Source: Paenibacillus_AM sp052180255
GTDB taxonomy: Bacteria > Bacillota > Bacilli > Paenibacillales > NBRC-103111
DNA length: 64,000 bases
Assembly (NCBI RefSeq): GCF_052180255.1
Contig: NZ_CP197466.1
Coordinates: 2,418,001-2,482,000 of the forward strand
Direction: 5' to 3'
The notes under the pieces were generated by a model. It was not told where the DNA came from, did not search any database, and worked only from the letters and a program-made list of their open reading frames with translations. Position numbers and translations under genes: made by a program. This document shows, piece after piece, positions 36,175-45,352 of the stretch (positions are counted from its first letter, which is position 1; each line of letters starts with the position of its first letter).

Positions 36175-36456
36175 TTAAAAATAAATGGTTTTTACTGCTT
36201 TTAAATGGTTTTCTTGGGTTAATGTCGTTTTTCTATATTCAGTTGACTTAAAATTATTTAGCCATTCTACGAAGGCCGACCCTCTATAATTAACTCCCCA
36301 TTTACTTCCGTCTTTATAAATCCAGTATTGATGGTCTACTTCTTTGTTATATAACCAGTCCAGAAACTCTTTTTGTAATTCTTCAATTTGTTCTCCTAAT
36401 TCTTCTACAATATCAATAGCTTCTAGGTGCATTCCGAAATCCATAATTATTATCAT
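36175..36456 (-). CDS. Small hypothetical protein (cassette)
   Basis: The start at 36456 (MIIIMDFGMHLEAIDIVEEL) follows TTTGGAGG. 93 residues; FLDWLYNKEVDHQYWIYKDG and WGVNYRGSAFVEWLNNF give a helical acidic N-terminus and an aromatic-rich C-terminus. Possibly an immunity-type protein; not recognised. Confidence 0.6.
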   Translation of the reverse strand: MIIIMDFGMHLEAIDIVEELGEQIEELQKEFLDWLYNKEVDHQYWIYKDGSKWGVNYRGSAFVEWLNNFKSTEYRKTTLTQENHLKAVKTIYF

Positions 36457-36539
36457 TCGAGCCTCCAAATATCTTTTCATCGTTGTTATTGCTTTGAACT
36501 TAAAAATAGTTATTATTTTATGTAGCTTTCGGAGATTTC

Positions 36540-36684
36540 ATCTAACGTTTTTACATTCACTACGTCCATTCCCCTTAGATAGCTCTTATCTTAGGGGAAT
36601 GGATGTGTCCGCAGCTCATTCTTCCTGAATATGCTACTGCGGACCGAGGAGCGCCAGTGACGATGTGAGAATGTTGTGTTATGT
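36540..36684 (-). repeat. attC-like site 14
   Basis: Left core ATCTAAC, right core GTTATGT. The second arm is a simple long hairpin: TCCATTCCCCTTAGATAG with CTTATCTTAGGGGAATGGA-type partner. 3' site of the amj gene. Confidence 0.85.
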
Positions 36685-36709
36685 GATGGGACTTCCTTCT
36701 TGAGTACTA

Positions 36710-37501
36710 TCATATTAATTTGATAATCATTACAATAAAATAAGAAGCTGGTAATAATATTGCTTGGGCTAGTAATGTCCCTAGTAACCGAGAAATCATT
36801 AACACATTATATATTCGTCCAAGTTGCTCTCTGTACTCCTCTTTATTAATAGCCTTGTCAGTTATTAATCCTACTTGAGGATCTATAAAAATGGTTAATA
36901 ATATGGTTGCAATTCCATTTATTAATCCTGATGATTGTGATGCAGTTGTGCCCAACTCAGGTACTAAGTGTGCCGCGTATAACGAAGCAATTACTCCCAC
37001 TGTGTAAATTGATGTCACTAGTATGTTTAATAAGATAAATCTCTTAGAGATCCCTAAATATCTATACTGATATAAACGTAATGATGGTTTTTTAAAGTAG
37101 TATTTGGTATTCCTTATTTGACTGACATTTACGCTATAGATGAGTCTAGGTAATGAACCTGCATGCTCCAATTTGACAATCAATCTACTCCATATATTCA
37201 CAAACGTAGGAAAGAGAATAATTGCTATAATTGTTCCCAATGATGCGGAAATTAATATAATTCTAAGATATCCTAGTACATTAAATGAAATGTCTATTTT
37301 GGCATAATCAATAATCTTTGCTGTCAATGGCGCTTGGATTAAATTTGCTGTTCTAGATATAAGTACAATAATACCTGTTAAAGACAAAGCAATTGCTATT
37401 TTATTGATTTTTACTCCTGCATATCTCAAAGAATATGATAATGTCTCTGCTGTATGAATAAGCATAGTTGTTATAAATATTATTATTATATAATTAATCA
37501 T
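36710..37501 (-). CDS. amj: Amj-type lipid II flippase (cassette)
   Basis: The start at 37501 follows GGAGAG. 263 residues, about six or seven membrane helices. The N-terminal TMLIHTAETLSYSLRYAGVK and VLISRTANLIQAPLTAKIID segments are the signature of Amj (DUF2837, YdaH in Bacillus subtilis), which moves lipid II across the membrane as an alternative to MurJ. Length is as usual for the family. An extra flippase on a mobile cassette could protect against MurJ-directed inhibitors; that role is inference. Confidence 0.82.
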   Translation of the reverse strand: MINYIIIIFITTMLIHTAETLSYSLRYAGVKINKIAIALSLTGIIVLISRTANLIQAPLTAKIIDYAKIDISFNVLGYLRIILISASLGTIIAIILFPTFVNIWSRLIVKLEHAGSLPRLIYSVNVSQIRNTKYYFKKPSLRLYQYRYLGISKRFILLNILVTSIYTVGVIASLYAAHLVPELGTTASQSSGLINGIATILLTIFIDPQVGLITDKAINKEEYREQLGRIYNVLMISRLLGTLLAQAILLPASYFIVMIIKLI

Positions 37502-37550
37502 GAATTTACTCTCCATCAGTGGAACTTTTTATTAGTCTTGTAGTCTTTTC

Positions 37551-37600
37551 ACATAACGTTATTGTATCTACGGACCCGAAAGGCTTAAAGGAGCGTAAAA
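37551..37600 (-). repeat. attC-like site, right part deleted
   Basis: Left core ACATAAC, outer-arm GTATCTACGGACCCGAAAGG and the start of the second hairpin remain; the right core is missing but CCTTGTCAACTT-like cassette-end traces follow. 3' of the 37723 gene. Confidence 0.65.
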
Positions 37601-37722
37601 ACTTCGGAATAATCCTTGTCAACTTAAAACACCTTCGATTTAACTACGATTATAATCTTGCCCCATCTCGTATTCATATTGCTCCATTATAAACAATACC
37701 GTTCATATACTAAATTCTCGTT

Positions 37723-38172
37723 TCAATAACATACATTTTTAGCAAAATACTCTGCGCACTCCTTTATGTTTTCATATACCTTCATATTTCCATTAAGGAA
37801 TATAACGAAATCTTCGATTTTTTCAGTTTTAATACCTTCTATGACCTGTGGTACATATTTTTGATATTCCATTTGATATGCCAAACTACATAGTGCACAT
37901 ACAATATCAGTTAATAAAGCCCACATATATGACTCTTCTTCAGATATCCCTTCCAAATAACTAAATTCTACGATATCGTATCCATCCTCGGAATCAATAG
38001 TTTCGTATATATCATCAGCGGTTAACTCTTTATTCGTTATCCATTCTTTACATATATCAATAACCCGTTGTCCCTCTTTATAAGACCCATTATTTTTCAC
38101 TTTCTCCTGATAAGCCATAAGTAGAAATTCTGCATTAGTTAATAACATATTATATTGTTCTGTCAGATTCAT
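37723..38172 (-). CDS. Imm6-like hypothetical protein (cassette)
   Basis: The start at 38172 (MNLTEQYNMLLTNAEFLLMA) follows AAAGGA. 149 residues, all-alpha and acidic. MWALLTDIVCALCSLAYQME followed by YQKYVPQVIEG recalls the Imm6 family of polymorphic-toxin immunity proteins, a tentative match. No toxin gene is nearby. Confidence 0.55.
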   Translation of the reverse strand: MNLTEQYNMLLTNAEFLLMAYQEKVKNNGSYKEGQRVIDICKEWITNKELTADDIYETIDSEDGYDIVEFSYLEGISEEESYMWALLTDIVCALCSLAYQMEYQKYVPQVIEGIKTEKIEDFVIFLNGNMKVYENIKECAEYFAKNVCY

Positions 38173-38265
38173 TTTTATATTTCCTTTTCTACATAAAATG
38201 GATAAGATTCCAATCACTGTTTCCTATTATTTCCATATTTTTCTTCAGCAGTTTCGGATAACGTC

Positions 38266-38417
38266 TCTTGTATTCACGAACCCGAAAGGCTTAAAGGAGC
38301 GTAGCGACTGGGTCGTAGACTTAGCCTTCGCAGGGTTGTTTGCCTGATATTACTTCTTTGAAATGCTTCTGGCAGATCAAGGGTCGTAAGGTCCGCCGCG
38401 TGAATAATTTGCTAGAT
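38266..38417 (-). repeat. attC-like site 15
   Basis: Left core GGATAAC; right core GCTAGAT (one change from GTTAGAT, which would match the next left core ATCTAAC). 3' site of the 38447 lipoprotein gene. Confidence 0.82.
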
Positions 38418-38446
38418 GAAGTAACATGGCTTCTTGAAATTGCGTA

Positions 38447-38974
38447 CTATTCCTTATCTTTGTAGGGTACTTCAACAGCTACTTTACCATCTTTCGTATA
38501 TGCTTTTACTTTCATCTCATTTATTTCTGCTATCCCATACCATATTCTCTTCCAATTAGTATCAATAATATTTCCTACGATAATTTCTCCATGTTTATCC
38601 GTAACTTCGATTTTTGTTATATCAGGAGTATCAATTAAACCATATAAGATTGTAAAGCCCTCTTTCTTATCTAAATGAATTCTTTCAGCCTCGATAATTA
38701 CTTTGGAAGATGAATAATAAGAATATGAATCAATTACCTTCCATCCATCCTTATCATTTCCTTCAAATATTGCTACCCCGATTCCGGGATTGCCATTCTC
38801 AAACGGTGCTTTGAACAAACCTATTTTCTTCTCTTCTACTTGGTTAATATAAACTAATTCATAGTTTCTATTAGGATATCGCTTTCGAAATGCTTCATCT
38901 ATCGAATTGCTTTTGCAACCTCCCATGAATAAGCAGAGAAAAACAACAATTATTAGGATTTTAAATTGTTTCAT
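38447..38974 (-). CDS. Lipoprotein (cassette)
   Basis: 175 residues. Signal peptide and lipobox LFMGGC (Cys20) direct it to the outer face of the membrane. The mature part has KVIDSYSYYSSSKVIIEAER and ITKIEVTDKHGEIIVGNIID. It shares features with other exported cassette proteins such as that at 45353 (AxIxNVxxxKRxWY-like segment: IIDTNWKRIWYGIAEI). Function unknown. Confidence 0.72.
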   Translation of the reverse strand: MKQFKILIIVVFLCLFMGGCKSNSIDEAFRKRYPNRNYELVYINQVEEKKIGLFKAPFENGNPGIGVAIFEGNDKDGWKVIDSYSYYSSSKVIIEAERIHLDKKEGFTILYGLIDTPDITKIEVTDKHGEIIVGNIIDTNWKRIWYGIAEINEMKVKAYTKDGKVAVEVPYKDKE

Positions 38975-39002
38975 GTTTTCTCCTATTCTTACAGGTTATT
39001 TC

Positions 39003-39170
39003 ATCTAACGTTCTTGTATTCACGAACATTCACTGACTTAAGGCCGTAGGCCGGGTGCGCTTGCGCACTTACTCAGTGCAATGTTGTCCGCCTGAACTAA
39101 CTTCCTCGAAATCCCTCGGTGCGGACCAAGTATCGGTTTGCCGATCCATAGCATGAATGTGATGTTACAT
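39003..39170 (-). repeat. attC-like site 16
   Basis: Left core ATCTAAC, right core GTTACAT, exactly complementary to the next left core ATGTAAC. Fourth arm TATCGGTTTGCCGAT. 3' site of the 39282 GNAT gene. Confidence 0.87.
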
Positions 39171-39281
39171 GAAGGTGCTCTCTTCTTTGAACTACATTCA
39201 TTCTTTAGTTCTTTCTTGACCCTGACTTCCCTTCCCTCAATTATTTTATGAATAACAGAATGTCGAAAAAAATTTGCGAAG

Positions 39282-39812
39282 TTAACTATTGATATTCCTT
39301 TTTCGAAATTCACTGTCAAGTATACTGTAAAAGAATTGATTTACCCATTTACCTTGCCAGGATAATTCTTCTCTAAATATTCCTTCTCTGACCATTCCTA
39401 TCCTTTCCATCACCTTATATGAAGAGATATTGAATTCATTACACATAGCAACCACTTTATGCGCATTCCAATCTTCAAAAGCATACCTCAACGCTATTTT
39501 TGCAGCTTCTACACAATATCCTTGCCCTCGATATTCAGGAAAGATACAATAACCAATTTCCCAACTTCCACGCTCTTTTACATACCAATGAATATGTAGT
39601 TCTCCGATAGGTGTTCTTTCTGGGTCATCAAGCTTAATAATGTATTGTTTATACCAATCACTATTAATTTTTTCTACTACATTTTTACGTACTGCTTCCT
39701 TATCGGATGAAATAAAGTCTTCGAAGGGCCATAAGGAAGCACAAGTTTTTTTATTAACAATGAAATCTACATCGTCTAAAGTAGATAAGGATAATATAAT
39801 TCTTTCTTTCAT
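39282..39812 (-). CDS. RimJ/RimL-type GNAT acetyltransferase (cassette)
   Basis: The start at 39812 (MKERIILSLSTLDDVDFIVN) is preferred; the longer frame uses TTG. 176 residues with GSWEIGYCIFPEYRGQGYCV followed by EAAKIALRYAF and FNISSYKVMERIGM, the RimJ-type layout. Substrate unknown. About 110 bases of non-coding or remnant sequence lie between its stop and the site. Confidence 0.82.
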   Translation of the reverse strand: MKERIILSLSTLDDVDFIVNKKTCASLWPFEDFISSDKEAVRKNVVEKINSDWYKQYIIKLDDPERTPIGELHIHWYVKERGSWEIGYCIFPEYRGQGYCVEAAKIALRYAFEDWNAHKVVAMCNEFNISSYKVMERIGMVREGIFREELSWQGKWVNQFFYSILDSEFRKRNINS

Positions 39813-40026
39813 ATACTTTTCACCACCCAATAATAATCTTTAGTTCTTCATATCATTTTCTTCCCTGTTTTCTAAACGCATTGATCTTTGATTTATAAAT
39901 ATCGTTCATAATAGTAAACCCACAGTCTGGAATTAAGTTACATTATTTCCGATTTCAATCACACTACAAGTTTAACTAATTTTTTCAAACAAACTCTTTT
40001 TTAATTTTTTGTCTATAGAGCATTTC

Positions 40027-40183
40027 ATGTAACGTTTGGGTATTCCAGACGTTCAAGCGGCTTAAGGACCGTAGTTCTGGGTCGTCAGACTTAGCTGGTT
40101 GAATGTATCGCCTGAATATACTTCTTATAAATCCTTCTTAGCGATCAAGGGCGAATGCCCGCAGTAGGAATGCGATGTTATAT
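40027..40183 (-). repeat. attC-like site 17
   Basis: Left core ATGTAAC, right core GTTATAT. The outer arm has changed to GTATTCCAGACG with AGGAATGC; the second arm is CAAGCGGCTTAAG with CTTAGCTGGTTG. The 196 bases to its left up to the 39282 gene hold nothing I can identify. Confidence 0.85.
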
Positions 40184-40226
40184 GAAGGACTCATCCACGT
40201 AGCCATAACTTTCATAATTTATTGGT

Positions 40227-40965
40227 TTACCATCCTTCTAATAATTCAATTCTTGTCATTATGTGATAACCATTTAGGAACATTACAACTTCCTTTAGTG
40301 ATTTTTCTAAATCATTTAATACATCATCAACCATTTGGAATCCTTCGACAAAGTTCCCCTGTTTATCCTTTGTGATCAAAATAATACTACCTTTGTTATC
40401 TGGTCTCTTCTTTATTTTCTTTAAATTAGTAAACCTTTTGAAAGTTTCTTTCTTTTTGTCTTTACCTCTATCTCTTGTCACAGGATATCTAAGAAAAGTA
40501 CTGTCGAAATCATATTTATCTATAACCAACAAATCATTATAATTTAAGTGTTTAAATCCCCATTTTATATGAGGCACAACTTCCCTCAATAAGTCTTTAT
40601 TATCGTTTACAGTTTTTATAAGATTATCTAGTAGAACTTTAATATCGTGACACTTATATAAATCCACCCACTCTTCCTTCTTATTGTTATATATTGAAGG
40701 ATTTTTGCAATCAGGTAGTTGATCTTTATTTAACCCGAAACTAATATTTAACTTTCTATGCATTATTAATATTAATGATTTTGCACACAGTTCGGAAGAA
40801 TGACGATATAGGTATAGCACTGGCATATGTTTTTGTGGATTAAAAACACTTTCATATTCTTCGGATGATTTAAGTATTTCTGCAGATTTATAAAAGGAAT
40901 CAGCCGTAACACCAAATCCCTCATCTAAGTGACCTATTTATTTCAGTCATATAATATTTAAACAT
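40227..40965 (-). pseudogene. Frameshifted HEPN-like hypothetical gene (cassette)
   Basis: An ATG at 40965 starts MFKYYMTEINRSL, then one base is off near 40928 and the second frame continues DEGFGVTADSFYKSAEILKS to the stop at 40227. The open part alone begins at MPVLYLYRHSSELCAKSLIL, which with the upstream helix looks like HEPN-type proteins associated with nucleotidyltransferases. The full protein would have about 245 residues. Broken gene or sequence error. Confidence 0.5.
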
Positions 40966-41010
40966 GATCGATTCTCTTTTCTTTTTAATTTTTAGTTTTT
41001 CGAGTCTTTC

Positions 41011-41156
41011 ATATAACGTTCTTGTATTCACGACGTCGATCCCCCTTAGATAGCTCTTATCTTAGGGGGATCGACGTGTCCGCTGCTCCAACTTCCTCGT
41101 AAATACTTCAGCGGACCAAAGGCCGCATGGCCCGATACGTGAATGCTATGTTATGT
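41011..41156 (-). repeat. attC-like site 18
   Basis: Left core ATATAAC, right core GTTATGT. The second arm is a long hairpin GTCGATCCCCCTTAGA with TCTTAGGGGGATCGAC. 3' site of the VOC gene. Confidence 0.87.
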
Positions 41157-41190
41157 GATGGAACAGCCTTCTTTGAGTTACTTTCAAAGT

Positions 41191-41550
41191 TCAATCATTT
41201 AATGATTCACCGAATCCAATCGTAAATCCGGCAGGATCAATTATTGCAAATTCTTTCATGTTATAATCGGTAGTCTTAAGTTCATAATGTATCCGTGCAT
41301 TTTTACCCTTTAGCTCGTTATACAACTCCTCTGCATCGCTTACCATACAAAAGATATCTAGGGCATTGCCCCCATGTATTGGATAGTTACAGAGGCTATC
41401 TTCATCGTTAGTTTCGTGAAATATCATTTCTAAACCCTCACGTTCAACAAATCCAAAATCATAATTCACGGTAAAACTTAGTTTCTTATAGTAATCTAAA
41501 GTTTCTCTTCTTTTATTTGTAAAGAATATTTTACTAGATTTTTTAATCAT
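41191..41550 (-). CDS. VOC-family (glyoxalase-like) protein (cassette)
   Basis: 119 residues. KIFFTNKRRETLDYYKKLSF at the start and EFAIIDPAGFTIGFGES at the end mark the paired beta-alpha-beta modules of small VOC proteins, often antibiotic- or thiol-binding. The middle HGGNALDIFCMVSDAEELYN fits. Substrate unknown. Confidence 0.8.
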   Translation of the reverse strand: MIKKSSKIFFTNKRRETLDYYKKLSFTVNYDFGFVEREGLEMIFHETNDEDSLCNYPIHGGNALDIFCMVSDAEELYNELKGKNARIHYELKTTDYNMKEFAIIDPAGFTIGFGESLND

Positions 41551-41584
41551 GTTTTCCTTCCTTTCAATTGTTTGCTAGTCTTTC

Positions 41585-41771
41585 ACGTAACGTTCTTGTA
41601 TTCACGACGTCCCACCACCTTAAGCCCGAAGGGCGGCCGCGATGCGGTTAGGTGGTGAGGATGTGTCCGGCTGATCCCGCTTCCCCGCTACTGAAATGCC
41701 TCTCCGAATCCTCTTCTAACTTCTGCCAGACCGAGGGCGAAAATGCCCGATACGTGAATATGATGTTATGC
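41585..41771 (-). repeat. attC-like site 19
   Basis: Left core ACGTAAC, right core GTTATGC, complementary to the next left core GCATAAC. Second arm CACCACCTTAAG with GTTAGGTGGTG. 3' site of the 41810 GNAT gene. Confidence 0.87.
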
Positions 41772-41809
41772 GTAGTTACCGTCTTCTTGAATTACTTTCA
41801 AGCTGCTTC

Positions 41810-42304
41810 TTACTCTCTCAATGTAAAATATATTAAATTGTCCTTCAGTTCACTCTCTTGTGTAAATCCCAACCTCTTTAAAAGTCTCTGTGACTGAACA
41901 TTCTCTACTTCTGTTGTTGCCTCTATATAATCTAGCTTCATTAAATCAAATCCGATTCGGGTAATCTTCATCAATGCTTCCTGCATCAGACCTCTTTTCC
42001 AGTAATCCGGGGACAAATCAAATCCTATCTCTGCTTTGGTTTCTTGATTCTCTGTTGACCAGCAATGAAAACCGCATGTCCCAATCAGTCCATTATTCTC
42101 CTTACTAAATAATCCGTATCTACAGCCTGAATCATGTATATGAAAAGCAATAATCTCCTCTGCCTCTCGCAAATCTTTACATACATCAATATCCATAAAT
42201 CTCGTTACTTCTGGATATGAAAAATGTTTATAAACTGCTTCAACATCATCTAAAGTTAGTTCTCTCATGAAAAGTCTTTCGGTTTCAATATTCGGGAAAA
42301 TCAC
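41810..42304 (-). CDS. RimJ/RimL-type GNAT acetyltransferase (cassette)
   Basis: 164 residues, TERLFMRELTLDDVEAVYKH at the start, AEIGFDLSPDYWKRGLMQEA for CoA binding, and VENVQSQRLLKRLGF. It belongs with ribosomal-protein or small-molecule acetyltransferases; substrate unknown. Confidence 0.83.
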   Translation of the reverse strand: MIFPNIETERLFMRELTLDDVEAVYKHFSYPEVTRFMDIDVCKDLREAEEIIAFHIHDSGCRYGLFSKENNGLIGTCGFHCWSTENQETKAEIGFDLSPDYWKRGLMQEALMKITRIGFDLMKLDYIEATTEVENVQSQRLLKRLGFTQESELKDNLIYFTLRE

Positions 42305-42362
42305 TATCTACTACCTCCATTTGGGTTATGGTTTTAGATCGGAACAAATTTATAGTAATTAC

Positions 42363-42523
42363 GCATAACGTTTTGTATTCACGAATCCTCACTGGCTTAA
42401 GGCGCGTTGGCACCGGGTACGACGGACTTAGCCAGTGCGGGGTTGACTGCCTGATTCCGCTTCTCCGAAATACCTCTGGCAGACCAAGGACCGTAAGGTC
42501 CGTAGCGTGAGTATGGTTTATAG
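42363..42523 (-). repeat. attC-like site 20
   Basis: Left core GCATAAC; right end GGTTTATAGG in place of GTGTTATAGG. Second arm CACTGGCTTAAG with CTTAGCCAGTG. 3' site of the 42558 gene. Confidence 0.84.
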
Positions 42524-42557
42524 GATGTCAACGCCTTCAACGATTTACCTGCAATCA

Positions 42558-43145
42558 TTATGTATTAGAAATCTTACTTAAATGTGATTCTATCTTCTCA
42601 ACTTCCTTTGTTAAATCATGAATATTTTTTACAACAGCCTGAACTGTTCCCTTATACATGTTTGCATCAATAATATAATCCTGTTCAAAATTATTATTAT
42701 CCAAGTCTTGATAAACAATATTTACTCTATATTGAGGGTAGTCTCCATTACTATTTTCCAATTCAATCAATGAACCTACCGTTGTTCTTAAAGACTGATC
42801 GGGCGCTAATAATGCAAGCTCTTTATCAATAAATGAAGCTCTTTCTAAGTATTTTACTTTGCTTGTGTCATTAAGAGACTCAAGCTTAACTAAAATTTTT
42901 TTAGCTGGGTTCTTTCCTATATTTTTAATATGCATATCGAGCAAATTGAATATCGTCATGTCAAAGTAGACGATAATAAATGGCATATTATTTTCTTTTC
43001 TTGATATTTCATTTTGTTCAACCACTTTATTATTTGCTTTTTGGATTTTAATAGTAAAGTATACGTATATTGCGGTTAATAAAATCATTCCCAATGTATT
43101 TATTAAGCTAATAGTTGACGCATAATGGGTTGCCCAATCGTTCAT
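42558..43145 (-). CDS. Single-TM hypothetical protein (cassette)
   Basis: The start at 43145 (MNDWATHYASTISLINTLGM) follows TTGGAGG; the frame runs further upstream without a site. 195 residues: one membrane helix near the N-terminus (TLGMILLTAIYVYFTI), a short coiled region, then a beta-rich cytoplasmic domain ending in a heptad-like helix. It resembles phage-exclusion-like or immunity-like membrane proteins in plan only. Confidence 0.6.
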   Translation of the reverse strand: MNDWATHYASTISLINTLGMILLTAIYVYFTIKIQKANNKVVEQNEISRKENNMPFIIVYFDMTIFNLLDMHIKNIGKNPAKKILVKLESLNDTSKVKYLERASFIDKELALLAPDQSLRTTVGSLIELENSNGDYPQYRVNIVYQDLDNNNFEQDYIIDANMYKGTVQAVVKNIHDLTKEVEKIESHLSKISNT

Positions 43146-43201
43146 TTTATCATCCTCCAAGAATTGTTTTAAATCTCTTTGTTTTTTATTGCGCTGATTT
43201 C

Positions 43202-43375
43202 TTATAATGTTTTTGTATTCACGACGTCGATCTCCCTTAGATAGCACCTATCTTAGGGAAATCGATGTATCCGGCTGAATCTGCTTCCTCGTATCTTAAA
43301 TACCTCTTCGATTCCACTTCTCACTTCTGCCGGACCGAGGGGCAAATGCCCCGAAAAATGAGTATAGTGTTATAG
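43202..43375 (-). repeat. attC-like site 21
   Basis: Left core mutated (TTATAAT), right core GTTATAG. Second arm GTCGATCTCCCTTAGA with TCTTAGGGAAATCGA. 3' site of the ZmaR-like gene. Confidence 0.83.
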
Positions 43376-43413
43376 GATGTCAGTGCCTCCATTGAATCAC
43401 ATACAAATAATTT

Positions 43414-44247
43414 TTATAATTCAAACTCATATCCCTTATAACTAAATTCTTTTTTGAAACCTATTCTTTTTGCAACTGCGTTCGATGGATAATTCACCTC
43501 CATACAATCCCAGTAAGGAATAAAACCATTTATAAAACAATTCTCGACAAATGAATGTACGGCATTTTGAGCGAGCTTCTTGCCTTGATAGGATCCAATA
43601 GTTTCAATATCAATTCCATGAATATTTTTGTAACGAAATCCCGTCATGCATACACTAACAATATGATTGTCATGCAAAATGCAGTATCCCATTCCATTTT
43701 CAAAAAAATCATTTGCGCTTCCCCAAAATTCCATTATTTTTGTTTCTACTAATTTTAAATTATTAATATTATTAGCGTTTAACATATCAATTGTTATTTT
43801 TTGCACCGTATATTCTCGATCAATTTCAGGCACTCTTACGGATTCATATTCAATAGGGCTTAAAGTATAAACAAATTGATTCCACGTCTCTAAATTCCTA
43901 CCATTAAATATTTCTTCTTCAAACGTTAAGTACCAACTTGGATGATCGCTGATACATTCAAACCATCTCATACCGAGTTCTTTTGCTTGCGGTATGATTA
44001 CTTTTTCAATATATTGTTTAATTTCCTTATTGAATGAAGCACTTTTTGAATCACCGACAAAAATGAAACCATCTAAATTACCTTGCCATATCACGGCTGA
44101 TCGCGGTTTATCGATATTGTCAACAAAAATTCTTCCTGGGTTTATTCCAGCTACTATTGCTTTTCCTTCTATATTTACACCTCGATTTACAATATCATTG
44201 CATCTATGAAAATGTTTTTTTTCAAGCTCGTAAATCAATTCCTTCAC
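43414..44247 (-). CDS. ZmaR-like GNAT acetyltransferase (cassette)
   Basis: 277 residues. An N-terminal domain (EGKAIVAGINPGRIFVDNID, then GDSKSASFNKEIKQYI) is fused to a C-terminal GNAT with ETIGSYQGKKLAQNAVHSFV and CMEVNYPSNAVAKRIGF. That is the GNAT_acetyltran family, whose known member ZmaR acetylates the antibiotic zwittermicin A. Self-protection against an aminopolyol-type antibiotic is plausible, not shown. Confidence 0.75.
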   Translation of the reverse strand: MKELIYELEKKHFHRCNDIVNRGVNIEGKAIVAGINPGRIFVDNIDKPRSAVIWQGNLDGFIFVGDSKSASFNKEIKQYIEKVIIPQAKELGMRWFECISDHPSWYLTFEEEIFNGRNLETWNQFVYTLSPIEYESVRVPEIDREYTVQKITIDMLNANNINNLKLVETKIMEFWGSANDFFENGMGYCILHDNHIVSVCMTGFRYKNIHGIDIETIGSYQGKKLAQNAVHSFVENCFINGFIPYWDCMEVNYPSNAVAKRIGFKKEFSYKGYEFEL

Positions 44248-44278
44248 ACCTTTCTTAATTTAAATCTGTGCTGATTTC

Positions 44279-44438
44279 CTATAACGTCTCTTGTATTCAC
44301 GAACCCGAGAACCTTAAGGCCCGTAGGGCCGGCCGCGACGCGGTTAGGTTCACAGGGTTGTCCGCCTGACTCAGCTCCTCGAAATGCCTCGGGCGGACCA
44401 AGGGCCGTAAGGCCTGTAGCGTGAATACCGTGTTATCC
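44279..44438 (-). repeat. attC-like site 22
   Basis: Left core CTATAAC, right core GTTATCC, exactly complementary to the next left core GGATAAC. Second arm GAGAACCTTAAG with GGTTAGGTTC. 3' site of the 44508 gene. Confidence 0.88.
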
Positions 44439-44507
44439 TAAGTTAATGCCAGCTTTGCAACCCTCAAAAAATGTTTGTTTTTTATTCTCTTACCTAAAAT
44501 TCAGTGT

Positions 44508-45089
44508 TTACTTCTCTTTTGTTGAATACCACCTTAAATCCTCTGTCTTGGTAATATTCGTTTCTGCGAATCGATACTCGTAGATTAATTCACCATTCTT
44601 GTTAAATGCCTTTGGAGTTAACTCGTTCCACTGATACGGAACATTCCATGAAAATGTTATTGGTTTGTCTAATGTTACCTCTTTTCTTAATCTACTTCCT
44701 TGTGGACCAATTTCAAGATAAGATACGCCTGGATCTTTTACCAACACACTTATTACAGTCGCTTTCTCCCTTGGATTCGCTAGTGACACACCACCTATTG
44801 TTTTTATCATGTCATCGTTATGAAAGTAATAAACAGACATTCTTGAAGACCACAATAACCCGTAATTTTTGATGCTTATAGCGGTAATTGGCTTTTCAGG
44901 AGAGTCAAAAATGTATACTCCTCCCCAATCATAATCAATTTGATCTATTAATTTTGCATCCTTTGGAACAAAGGAATTTGCCCTTGCCGCACTTAAACCA
45001 TCAAATCTATACCCACTCCACCAACCAACAATTAATATAATAACTACTACAACAACTATTGAAATTATTGGTTTAACTTTCTTCATCAT
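44508..45089 (-). CDS. Membrane-anchored exported protein (cassette)
   Basis: 193 residues, an N-terminal anchor (IISIVVVVVIILIVGWW) and an outer domain with DQIDYDWGGVYIFDSPEKPI. The DW-GGVYI pattern occurs also in the 1784 gene product. GGAGG precedes two adjacent ATGs. Function unknown. Confidence 0.65.
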   Translation of the reverse strand: MMKKVKPIISIVVVVVIILIVGWWSGYRFDGLSAARANSFVPKDAKLIDQIDYDWGGVYIFDSPEKPITAISIKNYGLLWSSRMSVYYFHNDDMIKTIGGVSLANPREKATVISVLVKDPGVSYLEIGPQGSRLRKEVTLDKPITFSWNVPYQWNELTPKAFNKNGELIYEYRFAETNITKTEDLRWYSTKEK

Positions 45090-45111
45090 TTACCTCCATT
45101 GCATTAATTTC

Positions 45112-45269
45112 GGATAACGTACCGCATTCCTGACGTCCGAGCGGCTTAAGGTACGTAGTGCCGGGTCGTCAGACTTAGCCGGTTGGATGTGTCGCCTGTA
45201 TTACCTTCTCTGAAATCCCTCTCGGCGACCGAGGAGCGAACGCGACGATGTAGGAATGCTTTGTTATAG
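45112..45269 (-). repeat. attC-like site 23
   Basis: Left core GGATAAC, right core GTTATAG. Outer arm GCATTCCTGACG with GTAGGAATGC, like site 17; third arm GTGTCGCC with GGCGACC. 3' site of the 45353 gene. Confidence 0.86.
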
Positions 45270-45352
45270 GATGTCAGCGCCTTCTTCGAAATATCAAGAT
45301 CATTTACTTTTAACTATCGTATCGTTCGGTTCAAGTAAAATATTTCTTGGAA

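Noticed and set aside
39171..39281. Short minus-strand frame starting at 39319 (MTVNFEKGISIV...)
   Set aside because: It overlaps the end of the GNAT gene by 38 bases, lacks a ribosome site and runs into the site without a stop.
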